Assembly: GCF_947495625.1 (NCBI RefSeq)
Contig: NZ_CANLZW010000003.1
Coordinates: 62,001-126,000 of the forward strand
Source: an uncultured Cocleimonas sp.
GTDB lineage: Bacteria > Pseudomonadota > Gammaproteobacteria > Thiotrichales > Thiotrichaceae
DNA length: 64,000 nt
Reading direction: 5' to 3'
Positions 55,617 to 63,259 of the stretch are shown one piece after another. Made by a program: the position numbers and the translations under genes. The number at the start of each line of letters is the position of its first letter. The stretch's first letter is position 1. Below the pieces are notes generated by a model that was given only the letters and a program-made list of their open reading frames with translations, made no database searches and was not told the origin of the DNA.

Positions 55617-56060
55617 ATGAAAGAAGTCATCAAGCATTATTCTAAAGATAATATTACGGTCGTTTGGCAACCCGCCAAATGCTCACACTCTAAAATATGT
55701 TTTCATGATTTACCTCAGGTGTTTAATCCAAATAATAGACCATGGGTAACATTGAGTGAATGCTCAGAAAAAGAAGTAATAGCGCAGGTTAAAAAATGCC
55801 CATCTGGGGCGTTATCAATTAAACAAAATGAGGAAGTCGCAATGCAAGAAAAAAACATGCAAGAATCAGATACTAGTAATACAACCAAAGTAAAAGTAGC
55901 CAAAGGTGGCCCATTATTGGTAGAAGGGAATATAACAATAACCATGCCCGATGGTGAAGAAGTGGCGAAAGAAGGTATGACTGCGTTATGTCGTTGCGGG
56001 GCTTCGGCGAATAAACCGTATTGCGATGGTAGTCATAGCAAAATTGAGTTTGATACTTAA
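55617..56060 (+). CDS. divergent ferredoxin plus CDGSH iron-sulfur protein
   Basis: Fusion of two small iron-sulfur modules in 147 residues. The N-terminal half is a Fer4_19-type ferredoxin-like domain with three conserved Cys: WQPAKCSHSKICFHDLPQVF, LSECSEKEV and VKKCPSGALSI. The C-terminal half is a CDGSH domain with the 3Cys-1His site LCRCGASANKPYCDGSHSKI that holds a 2Fe-2S cluster. A Met/Glu-rich linker joins them. AAGGAGGA lies five bases before the ATG, the best ribosome binding site in the window. Electron transfer or cluster storage is likely; partner unknown. Confidence 0.88.
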   Translation: MKEVIKHYSKDNITVVWQPAKCSHSKICFHDLPQVFNPNNRPWVTLSECSEKEVIAQVKKCPSGALSIKQNEEVAMQEKNMQESDTSNTTKVKVAKGGPLLVEGNITITMPDGEEVAKEGMTALCRCGASANKPYCDGSHSKIEFDT

Positions 56061-56125
56061 AAAGCACTAATAGAATTAATGGTGCATCAGTTTTGGTGCT
56101 GAGTTGTCGAATAAAGAGTTAATGT

Positions 56126-56152
56126 AAAACCCCCTTAAAGTAGGGGGGTGAC
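56126..56152 (+). repeat. G-rich intergenic element, copy 11
   Basis: A4 CCCCCTT then AAAGTAGGGGGGTGAC, the shortest A-run in the family. Between convergent genes (CDGSH protein and gloB). CCCCCT and AGGGGG could pair over a TAAAGT loop, the strongest hairpin of any copy. Confidence 0.92.
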
Positions 56153-56180
56153 CTTGAGCTTAACTAGAATGATAAGGCTA

Positions 56181-56996
56181 TTAATCGTATTCCGAATCTT
56201 TCCAGGTACGCATTGCCGTAAACACTTCTGTAGAGTTTTGTAACGGTTTGCCCGCTATTTCAGAAACTCTATTAATTACATGAGGTAAATGAGTTCTCAG
56301 AAATGGATTGGTTTCCAGCTCTAATGATAGTCGAGAGGGGACTGTAGCCTGATCGTTATCCAGCAATGCCATTGAATCTTCTTCTCTTGCCAAAAGGTCA
56401 CCACTATCCGGTTCTACCCATTTGGCAAACCCAATATTGTCCATCGTGTATTCGTGAGCGCAGTAGATCAGCGTATCTTTAGGCAGTTTCGAAATTTTTG
56501 CTAGAGAGTCATGAAGATCTTTCATGGTGCCGTTGAAAACGCGTCCGCAACCTGCGGCAAAGAGCGTGTCACCGCAAAATAGACGACCTTCTCCTGTTTG
56601 GTCAGCGTTTTCTTCCAGTGTGTAATAAGCAATATGCCCGGCAGTATGACCGTGTACATTCATTACCTGAAAGTCTGTATCAATCTGATCAATATGGATT
56701 TTTTCATTCCCCTGGAGTGGATGCGTAATATGTGGGATACGTTCACTCGCAGGTCCATAAACCGGAAGATCTGGATACTTTTCTAATAATTTACCAATAC
56801 CGCCAACATGATCTGCATGAAAATGGGTGATGAGAATGGCAACAGGTTGAATGCTATCTTTTTCTAACGCTTCAATGACAGGAGTAGCATCTCCCGGATC
56901 GACAATCGCGGCGTATTGTTGCTTTTCATCACAAATAAGCCAGATATAGTTGTCAGAAAAAGCTGGGACAGTGATAATACGATTCTTAGAAGACAT
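56181..56996 (-). CDS. gloB: hydroxyacylglutathione hydrolase (glyoxalase II)
   Basis: Metallo-beta-lactamase-fold hydrolase that finishes methylglyoxal detoxification. Metal ligands are in ILITHFHADHVGGIGKLL (THxHxDH), VHGHTAGHIAYY and LFCGDTLFAAGCGR. The substrate-binding C-terminal domain ends with FTAMRTWKDSEYD. 271 residues against 251 in E. coli. Divergent from gmk with 27 bp between the starts. Confidence 0.95.
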   Translation of the reverse strand: MSSKNRIITVPAFSDNYIWLICDEKQQYAAIVDPGDATPVIEALEKDSIQPVAILITHFHADHVGGIGKLLEKYPDLPVYGPASERIPHITHPLQGNEKIHIDQIDTDFQVMNVHGHTAGHIAYYTLEENADQTGEGRLFCGDTLFAAGCGRVFNGTMKDLHDSLAKISKLPKDTLIYCAHEYTMDNIGFAKWVEPDSGDLLAREEDSMALLDNDQATVPSRLSLELETNPFLRTHLPHVINRVSEIAGKPLQNSTEVFTAMRTWKDSEYD

Positions 56997-57023
56997 AATA
57001 ATTAATTTTTTTGAGAGTGGTAA

Positions 57024-57635
57024 ATGAGTACGGGAACACTATACATTATTTCTGCACCTTCGGGAGCGGGTAAAACCAGTTTGATTACTAAGCTATTGGA
57101 AACATTGGACGGTGCTGAAATGGCCGTCTCTCATACTACTCGTAAAGCCCGTGAAGGCGAAGTTAACGGAAAGCATTATCATTTTATCGATGCAGATACC
57201 TTCCTCAATGGTGTACATAATGGCGAGTTTTTAGAGCATGCAAATGTGTTTGGTAATCATTATGGAACCGCTAAAAAATCAGTGGAAGATATACTCAACA
57301 AAGGCGTTGATGTGATTCTGGAAATTGATTGGCAGGGTGCTCAGCAAGTAAGAGACTTGATGCCTGATTCGTTGTCAATTTTCATTTTGCCACCCTCCAA
57401 AGAAGAGCTAGAAAAGCGTTTGCGTGGTAGAGGTACGGATAGTGATGAAGTCATCTCAAAACGCTTGGGTCAATCGGTTGATGATATTCAGCATTACTCT
57501 GAATTTGATTACGTCGTGATAAATGATGACTTTAATGACTCGGTAGATACGTTAAAGAGTATTTTTGTTGCCAATAGAGCTCGTTGTGAGCAGCAGCAAA
57601 AGATAAATGCAAAAATATTGAAAGGACTTTCTTAG
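57024..57635 (+). CDS. gmk: guanylate kinase
   Basis: Converts GMP to GDP. The P-loop is IISAPSGAGKTSLITKLL, the GMP-binding region is VSHTTRKAREGEVNGKHYHF, and the lid is LRGRGTDSDEVISKRLGQSV. 203 residues, the usual length. In many gammaproteobacteria rpoZ and spoT follow; here a G-rich element and a convergent MazG-like gene follow instead. Confidence 0.97.
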   Translation: MSTGTLYIISAPSGAGKTSLITKLLETLDGAEMAVSHTTRKAREGEVNGKHYHFIDADTFLNGVHNGEFLEHANVFGNHYGTAKKSVEDILNKGVDVILEIDWQGAQQVRDLMPDSLSIFILPPSKEELEKRLRGRGTDSDEVISKRLGQSVDDIQHYSEFDYVVINDDFNDSVDTLKSIFVANRARCEQQQKINAKILKGLS

Positions 57636-57670
57636 CTGATAAATAGCTAACAAGTGGAATCAAAATATTG

Positions 57671-57698
57671 AAAAAGTGCCTTAAAGTAGGGGGGTGAC
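57671..57698 (+). repeat. G-rich intergenic element, copy 12
   Basis: A5 GTGCCTT then AAAGTAGGGGGGTGAC and TTTATAA. It lies between convergent gmk and the MazG-like gene and ends one base before the latter's stop codon. TAAAGT and ACTTTA flank the G-run as a 6-bp inverted repeat. Confidence 0.93.
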
Positions 57699-57699
57699 T

Positions 57700-58050
57700 T
57701 TATAATTTATTGTATTTGATCGCCAATCCCTTAGACTTTTCAACAGGGTATTTTTCAGCATTTAGAATCATTTTACGCTTTGCTGTCTCTACAAGATCGA
57801 CATCTAATTTATCTGCCAGTCGAATTAGATAGATAAAAATGTCGGCCATTTCCAGGCTTACTTCATCCAGAGTCTCTGCAGAAAGATTTTTGCTTTGTTC
57901 ATCCGTCAGCCATTGAAAGTGCTCAACTAATTCTGCGCATTCAACAATCATCGCCATAGAAAAGTTTTTCGGCGAATGAAACTGATCCCAGTCACGTTCT
58001 TCGGCGAACTCTCGTAATTTAAGTTTTAGTGATTCTATTTCTGCTGACAT
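57700..58050 (-). CDS. MazG-like nucleotide pyrophosphohydrolase (dCTPase type)
   Basis: All-alpha NTP pyrophosphohydrolase of 116 residues. Metal-binding acidic helices are MAMIVECAELVEHFQWL (ExxE) and LDEVSLEMADIFIYLIRLAD (ExxD). Related to RS21-C6/dCTPase proteins that clean the nucleotide pool. I start at the ATG complementary to 58048-58050 (MSAEIESLKLKLREF); the open frame continues to 58095 without family similarity. Confidence 0.9.
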   Translation of the reverse strand: MSAEIESLKLKLREFAEERDWDQFHSPKNFSMAMIVECAELVEHFQWLTDEQSKNLSAETLDEVSLEMADIFIYLIRLADKLDVDLVETAKRKMILNAEKYPVEKSKGLAIKYNKL

Positions 58051-58101
58051 GCTTAAGTTTTGATAAATATAAGTATCATAGCAAATTAACGCCATTAAAA
58101 A

Positions 58102-58127
58102 AGCCAGTCGTTTTTACGTGACTGGCT
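58102..58127 (-). terminator. rho-independent terminator of tusE
   Basis: AGCCAGTC/GACTGGCT, an 8-bp stem with a 10-nt loop. On the minus strand it is followed by T6 directly. It lies 45 bp downstream of tusE and upstream of the MazG-like gene. Confidence 0.85.
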
Positions 58128-58171
58128 CCTTGAATCATTTTTTAACTCTTAATGTAATATAAAAGTTAAAA

Positions 58172-58513
58172 TCAACTACAGCCTTTAGGTCTTGGTAATC
58201 CAGCCACTTTATTGGCTGATTTAATCAATCCGCCTTTAGGGAAGAAGCTAAAGATATACTTATTTGATGAGCGATCTTTACCGAATTCTTCTTTCATCAT
58301 CTTCATGAATTTACGTGGCTCAGCTACCTGACCGTTATCGTAAAATGCTTTACGGGTGAGGTTAATGATGTCCCAGTGCTCAGGAGTAAGTTCGTCAATA
58401 CCTTCTACTTCTGTTGCAATTTTTTCTGCAATGGCTTCTGACCATTCGCTTAGATCTTCTAACCAGCCTGCTTCACTGAGTTGTATTGTTTTGCCTTCTA
58501 CTTCGATTTCCAT
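58172..58513 (-). CDS. tusE: TusE/DsrC family sulfur-relay protein
   Basis: 113 residues. The fold blocks are AGWLEDLSEWSEAIAEKIA, LTPEHWDIINLTRKAFYDNG and GLIKSANKVAGLPRPKGCS. The penultimate Cys (residue 112), the sulfur carrier, is present. The second Cys that true DsrC has about ten residues earlier is absent, so this is TusE-like: it takes sulfur from TusBCD for 2-thiouridine formation in tRNA. No tusBCD is nearby. Confidence 0.93.
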   Translation of the reverse strand: MEIEVEGKTIQLSEAGWLEDLSEWSEAIAEKIATEVEGIDELTPEHWDIINLTRKAFYDNGQVAEPRKFMKMMKEEFGKDRSSNKYIFSFFPKGGLIKSANKVAGLPRPKGCS

Positions 58514-58605
58514 TATGTACCCTTTGAAGGTTAAATTTAATTTGTACGGTAGTATATCATTAAATACTAATAGATAACAAAATTGATACTTATGATTAAT
58601 TTTAT

Positions 58606-59490
58606 ATGGGTATTTTCAGTTACAATTCAACAATGAAATTATTTACAAATTTTCTCGAGGTTTTGCAGTCCATTCATGAACAATCCTTTTTAAATAAGGA
58701 TGTTAAAGACGCAAATAGTCAGAATCTTCAGCCTGGCCGGATTTATTGGGATAAGAGGCCGGCTATCGTTTTAATGGTCGTTGCTTTGTGTATATTGCTG
58801 CTTCATTACCTTAAATTTAATACGGCTTTTTATGCAACATTAAATCTATGGTTTTCTCAAGTTTCAGATAATCCAGCTGCGAAAGTGATGGAGTTGCGTA
58901 GACAAACATTCTTTCCACTAGTGACGCAAGCGTGGTGGGGCTTTTGGCATTTAATAACGTTTGTGTTGATACCAGTTTTGACAATTAAATATATCTTAAA
59001 AGAACCTCTAAAGAATTACGGTTTAGGAGTTGGGCGTTTAAGAGAACATATAAAATGGTATGTGTTGCTTGCAGCTCCTATTTTATCTTTTGTTGTCATC
59101 GTAAGTTTTCGAGATGACTTCTCTAATCATTATCCATTTTATAAGCTGGCGCATCGCAGCTGGTTTGATTTGATCGCCTGGGAAATAGTGTATTTACTTC
59201 AATTTATTTGCGTAGAGTTTTTCTTTCGTGGCTTTATCATACAAGCCTGTCGCCCTGCATTTGGCGTTAACGCTATTTTCGTGATGATTGTGCCTTATAT
59301 GATGATACATTTATCCAAGCCGTGGTTAGAGGCTAGTGGAGCTATATTCTTCGGTTTATTTTTAGGTGTTTTGGCGCTTCATACACGATCCATCTGGGGA
59401 GGTGTAGCTGTGCATGTGTCGATTGCTTTGAGTATGGATATTGCAGCGCTGTTGCAGACTAAAGGATTGCCTCAGCACCTTTTTCCTTAG
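58606..59490 (+). CDS. CPBP-family intramembrane protease-like protein
   Basis: 294 residues, several membrane segments. The CPBP (Rce1-like) motifs are FICVEFFFRGFIIQAC (in place of EExxxRG; the first Glu is Val here), then MIVPYMMIHLSKPWLEASG with the conserved His, and IWGGVAVHVSIALSM. Loss of the first Glu may affect activity, although the second Glu is retained. An in-frame ATG at 58633 is an alternative start. Its 3' end overlaps the kpsT-like stop by 4 bp, convergently. Confidence 0.82.
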   Translation: MGIFSYNSTMKLFTNFLEVLQSIHEQSFLNKDVKDANSQNLQPGRIYWDKRPAIVLMVVALCILLLHYLKFNTAFYATLNLWFSQVSDNPAAKVMELRRQTFFPLVTQAWWGFWHLITFVLIPVLTIKYILKEPLKNYGLGVGRLREHIKWYVLLAAPILSFVVIVSFRDDFSNHYPFYKLAHRSWFDLIAWEIVYLLQFICVEFFFRGFIIQACRPAFGVNAIFVMIVPYMMIHLSKPWLEASGAIFFGLFLGVLALHTRSIWGGVAVHVSIALSMDIAALLQTKGLPQHLFP

Positions 59491-60149
59491 GTTGAAGCTG
59501 TAGTGAACGCACTATAAAGTTCTATTGCCTGCTCTACATCGTCGTGAATTTCTAAATTGTCGCCAGTCAGTAATATTGCGACATCGCTATATTCTTTAAT
59601 GGTTGCCATGCTGTGTGAAACCATGATGATACTTGAGTTCTCTCTTTTTGCAGCAAAGGCATCTTTACACTTTTTCTGAAAACCCTGATCACCAACCCCC
59701 ATAATTTCATCTACTAAATAGACTTCAAAGTCTATTGCCATACTCAAAGCAAACGCGAGGCGAGAGCGCATACCCGATGAATATGTTTTTATGGGCTCGT
59801 AAATATAATCACCAATCTCAGAGAAGTCTTTAACATACTCAGTGACATATTTTATATCTGCGTTATAGATTCTACAGGCGAAGCGCAGATTTTCTATTCC
59901 TGTTAGAGAAGGATGGAATGAGCCTGTAAAGCCTAAAGGCCATGAGTATCTTCCTTTTCGGATGATTCTACCGCTGTCTGGATATTCACTCCCAGCTATC
60001 AATCTTAGAAGGGTTGATTTTCCGGCACCATTAACTCCTAAGACACCAATATTTTTTCTTTCAGGAAATTTAAAGTTAACATTTTTAAGAACAATATTCT
60101 GGCCATTAGCCATATCGTAAGCTTTATTAACATTTCGAAACTCAATCAT
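59487..60149 (-). CDS. kpsT: capsule polysaccharide ABC transporter ATPase (KpsT type)
   Basis: ATP-binding subunit of a polysaccharide exporter (220 residues). Walker A GVNGAGKSTLLRLIAG, signature YSSGMRSRLAFALSMA, Walker B VYLVDEIMGVGD. KpsT-like rather than Wzt because there is no C-terminal carbohydrate-binding domain. Overlaps kpsM by 4 bp. Order on the minus strand is kpsE-kpsM-kpsT. No polysaccharide synthesis genes or KpsD/KpsC/KpsS lie in the window. Confidence 0.92.
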   Translation of the reverse strand: MIEFRNVNKAYDMANGQNIVLKNVNFKFPERKNIGVLGVNGAGKSTLLRLIAGSEYPDSGRIIRKGRYSWPLGFTGSFHPSLTGIENLRFACRIYNADIKYVTEYVKDFSEIGDYIYEPIKTYSSGMRSRLAFALSMAIDFEVYLVDEIMGVGDQGFQKKCKDAFAAKRENSSIIMVSHSMATIKEYSDVAILLTGDNLEIHDDVEQAIELYSAFTTAST

Positions 60150-60925
60150 ACTTGTCGAGCCTTTTTACTACTTAATCTTTCCACTAATAACCCAAGGGTG
60201 AATATTCCTACGCAGATAAAAACAGCATATTCTGGATCATACAAATCACTTTCAAAGCTAGGATAGTATCCAGACCTGAACCATTCGATTAAATGAATCA
60301 ATGGATTGAAATCTACAAATTCGAAGACTTCCGGTGAAAGAAAATTAGCTGTAAAAAATATTCCTGAAATGAAATATAAAGGTCGGGAAAACGCATTGAA
60401 AATACTTGTGTATGAAGGGTAGTGAGGAATAATTGCAGCATTAATTAAACCAATTCCAGTGCCAAGTAGAATGATTAACCCTGTTGGTTTCATCATTTCT
60501 AGAAAGCTATCTATCCTAATTCTTATGCCCATATAATGTGCGATAGCTAAAAAGAACAGCATAACTAAAAACAAGGTTGAAAATTCTAGAGCTACTCGTG
60601 AAATGGTGATGTCTATAGGCATCACTTGGGGATATCCGAGTAATGCTTTGTTTGAACTTAATCCTGTTGTGACATTGCTGACAATATTGCTATAAAGTAA
60701 CCAGGGGATAATCCCAGTGAGAATAAATAGCCCCATACTATCTCCCAGCGGAGTTGCTCTATCAAGTGCTGAGAAAATACCTATAAACACGACAACATGT
60801 GCGAAAGGCTCAAATAATGCCCAAAAGAACCCAAGTTTGCTATTGCCATATCTAGCTCGAGTTTCTCGTAAGGTGAGTGCAGAAATTACTCTACCTTGAA
60901 CGTTTAATGCGTTTAAAAATTCCAT
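60146..60925 (-). CDS. kpsM: capsule polysaccharide ABC transporter permease (KpsM type)
   Basis: Membrane subunit of the exporter, 259 residues with about six membrane segments. Family blocks are TLRETRARYGNSKLGFFWAL near the N-terminus and ALFEPFAHVVVFIGIFSALD, followed by FILTGIIPWLLYSNIV. It works with the KpsT-like ATPase encoded in the overlapping gene downstream and with the KpsE-like protein upstream (40 bp). Confidence 0.92.
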   Translation of the reverse strand: MEFLNALNVQGRVISALTLRETRARYGNSKLGFFWALFEPFAHVVVFIGIFSALDRATPLGDSMGLFILTGIIPWLLYSNIVSNVTTGLSSNKALLGYPQVMPIDITISRVALEFSTLFLVMLFFLAIAHYMGIRIRIDSFLEMMKPTGLIILLGTGIGLINAAIIPHYPSYTSIFNAFSRPLYFISGIFFTANFLSPEVFEFVDFNPLIHLIEWFRSGYYPSFESDLYDPEYAVFICVGIFTLGLLVERLSSKKARQV

Positions 60926-60965
60926 GATAAAATTTAGATTTAAAGGTCAGTGAAATTATCGTTGA

Positions 60966-62069
60966 TCACATCCAACCAGCATGATCTCTGATAGAAGATA
61001 TAATTAAACCTAACAACCCCCATAATAAAAGAGATGCTAAAAAGAGAATAATATAATCATCTGGTGTTTTAGGTTTAGAGGGTTTTTCGGGCAGTTTAGG
61101 TTGCACAATAACAATTAAATAACGATGTTGTTGTGTCGCATCAATACGTGACTGTTCAAGATTTAAAAGAGCTGCTTCATAAGATTTTTCTGCGAAGCCT
61201 TGCTCTGTTAATAGTTCCTCGTGCTTTGAAATTATCGAACTCATGGTTTTTGCATCAGTGCTATCAGTGATTCTTGTACTTCTGATGCGTTCAATATTAA
61301 CCTGTTTTTTCAGGGAGAAAACTTTGTTTTTGGCTTCTATGATCTTTCTGGATGTGTCAGGAAATTCGAGTCTGAGGCTTCGTAAATCTGCTTCTGCACG
61401 AGCACGCTCAGCTTCTAATTCTTCTACCAGTTTTAGTTTTGATTCCGCGGATTGTTCTGGACTAAGTGCTTGTTCTTTTTCGCGAAAAGTTCTTACATCT
61501 GTACGCGCATTTTTTAGTTTTGTTTCGGCATTTTTTAATTCTTGTCGTGCGAATTTTAAACTGTCCTGACGAGATTTTTCAGATAAAGTATTAACCAGAT
61601 CCTCACTGGCCGTTAAAATAGCCTTTATCACTTTTACTGCAGACTCAGGCTCAAATGCAGTGACCTTTAAATCCACTATTCCAGAAGTGGTGTCAAATTC
61701 TACATTTACCTTTTTTTGCCAGTATTCAACAATATCCTCTATGCTGGAGTCTTGTTCTAATCGGGACAGGAAGTCTTTATCTTCACGTGCATAGAGCTCA
61801 TTAATGTCAAAATATTGCTTGGTACGTTCGATGACTTCTCTGGATTCTATAAAGTCTTTAACGATCAAAGCATCTCTTGTCGATGATACGCTTCCAGGAA
61901 GTCCTGTTAGAGCACCTAAAGGATCTGATTGACCCTGACCTTGTTTTTCAATAGTGAAGTGCGCATTCGCTTCATACTGAGGGCTTGCTACTTTGAGGTA
62001 ATAAAGTGTTCCCAAAGTCATCGGGGTAACAAAAAATAACCAGAACAGAAGTGATTTAAAAATTTTCAT
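60966..62069 (-). CDS. kpsE: capsule polysaccharide export inner-membrane protein (KpsE type)
   Basis: Polysaccharide co-polymerase-like export protein of 367 residues. Two membrane segments lie at the ends (LLFWLFFVTPMTLGTLYYL and LFLASLLLWGLLGLIISSI). A long periplasmic coiled coil lies between (about 175-300), with the Pro-rich LPEKPSKPKTPDDY before the second segment, as in KpsE/Wzz. It connects the ABC transporter to the outer-membrane part of the export path. First gene of the kpsEMT operon; 292 bp of upstream region before the divergent Ada-like gene. Confidence 0.9.
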   Translation of the reverse strand: MKIFKSLLFWLFFVTPMTLGTLYYLKVASPQYEANAHFTIEKQGQGQSDPLGALTGLPGSVSSTRDALIVKDFIESREVIERTKQYFDINELYAREDKDFLSRLEQDSSIEDIVEYWQKKVNVEFDTTSGIVDLKVTAFEPESAVKVIKAILTASEDLVNTLSEKSRQDSLKFARQELKNAETKLKNARTDVRTFREKEQALSPEQSAESKLKLVEELEAERARAEADLRSLRLEFPDTSRKIIEAKNKVFSLKKQVNIERIRSTRITDSTDAKTMSSIISKHEELLTEQGFAEKSYEAALLNLEQSRIDATQQHRYLIVIVQPKLPEKPSKPKTPDDYIILFLASLLLWGLLGLIISSIRDHAGWM

Positions 62070-62234
62070 AAAGGATTAGGCGATAGAAGCAAATGATCTG
62101 TGAGGTAGAATACTGATTTGACTGTTATTCTAGTATGAAGTTAGTGGTCATATTATTCAGAATATATGTTTTAACAATCTAGGTGTGTAAGATCGTGGAG
62201 TATATAGGAATAATCAAGAACTGGAAAACTATCT

Positions 62235-62262
62235 AAAAAAACCGCTCAAAGTAGGGGGGTGT
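62235..62262 (+). repeat. G-rich intergenic element, copy 13
   Basis: A7 CCGCTC then AAAGTAGGGGGGTGT. It lies between divergent genes (kpsE and the Ada-like gene), about 99 bp before the latter's start. Belongs to the GTGT subgroup. Confidence 0.93.
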
Positions 62263-62360
62263 ATTCATTCTAAAATTCACTGATGGATTAGCAAGTTTCG
62301 GGTTTTGTTTCTTTGCTATAAAACCTATGATGTTCTTAATCAGACAGGATTGTAGTCATC

Positions 62361-63257
62361 ATGAGTAACATTCAACAAAATACAGATAGTCGAGATTACG
62401 AGCGCATCGAAGCTGCTATTTTATTTATCAAAGAAAATTTTCAGCAACAGCCCAGTTTGGATGAAATCGCTGCGCAAGTTCACTTGAGTCCTTTCCACTT
62501 CCAGCGCTTATTTACCGATTGGGCCGGTATTAGTCCTAAGCAATTTCTCCAGTACACCAGTATTAATTATGCCAAACAGATTCTCAAAGAGAGCCAGTCT
62601 ACTTTATTAGAAGTGTCAGAAGAAACTGGCTTGTCTGGTACCGGACGATTGCATGATTTATTTATAAAAATTGAAGGAATGACACCCGGCGAATATAAAA
62701 AAGGAGGAGAGTCACTCACAATATATTATCAATATATGCAAAGTGTTTTTGGTTTGGTGTTGGTTGCATCAACAGATAAGGGAATTTGTTATATGGGGTT
62801 TGTTGTGGAGGATAAAAGAAAGACGTTTGAGGAGTTACTAAAACGATTTCCTCAAGCTACCTTCATAGAAGCCGAAAAAGAACTTCATTCACACGTTGTC
62901 AATTTTGGTAAGTTTGATTCATATAATAGTGGGTCTGACTCATTCAATGATGGGATGATAAATTTGCATATTAAAGGGGCCGAGTTCCAGTTAAATGTCT
63001 GGGAAGCACTATTAAAAATTCCTTTAGGCCAGCTAAATACCTACGGTAATGTGGCAGATATTATTCAACGTCCTAAAGCATCCAGAGCGGTGGGCACTGC
63101 CATCGGGAGTAATCCTGTTGCTTTTTTGATTCCTTGTCATCGTGTTATCAGAGCTAATGGCGTGTCTGGTGGTTACATGTGGGGGCCAGAAAGGAAGTCT
63201 GCCATGCTTGGGTGGGAAGCTGCTCAGATTGCAAATAGCAAAAACGACAAGACGTAA
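62361..63257 (+). CDS. AraC-type regulator fused to O6-methylguanine-DNA methyltransferase
   Basis: 298 residues. The N-terminal part (about 10-115) is an AraC helix-turn-helix pair (PSLDEIAAQVHLSPFHFQRL, GLSGTGRLHDLFIKIEGMTP). The C-terminal part is a methyltransferase with acceptor Cys in FLIPCHRVIRANG. It matches the last two thirds of E. coli Ada but lacks the zinc-Cys domain that senses methyl phosphotriesters. So it can repair O6-methylguanine but should not be switched on as Ada is. Followed after 2 bp by alkB. Confidence 0.93.
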   Translation: MSNIQQNTDSRDYERIEAAILFIKENFQQQPSLDEIAAQVHLSPFHFQRLFTDWAGISPKQFLQYTSINYAKQILKESQSTLLEVSEETGLSGTGRLHDLFIKIEGMTPGEYKKGGESLTIYYQYMQSVFGLVLVASTDKGICYMGFVVEDKRKTFEELLKRFPQATFIEAEKELHSHVVNFGKFDSYNSGSDSFNDGMINLHIKGAEFQLNVWEALLKIPLGQLNTYGNVADIIQRPKASRAVGTAIGSNPVAFLIPCHRVIRANGVSGGYMWGPERKSAMLGWEAAQIANSKNDKT

Positions 63258-63259
63258 AT

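Noticed and set aside
1470-62262. G-rich elements as ordinary rho-independent terminators
   Set aside because: Read on the C-rich strand, each ends in a T-run and some have a short CCT/AGG stem. But stems are 0-6 bp and not conserved, and copies occur between codirectional plus-strand genes and between divergent genes, where a leftward terminator has no obvious use. Copy 8 lies beside a separate perfect terminator. Only copy 4 is convincing as a dual-use site.
1470-62262. G-rich elements as a CRISPR array or insertion-sequence ends
   Set aside because: They are dispersed over 60 kb with no regular spacing, no cas genes, no paired inverted ends and no transposase.
1470-62262. Intramolecular G-quadruplex
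   Set aside because: Each copy has one run of six G and no further G-tracts nearby, so a four-tract fold within one copy is not possible.
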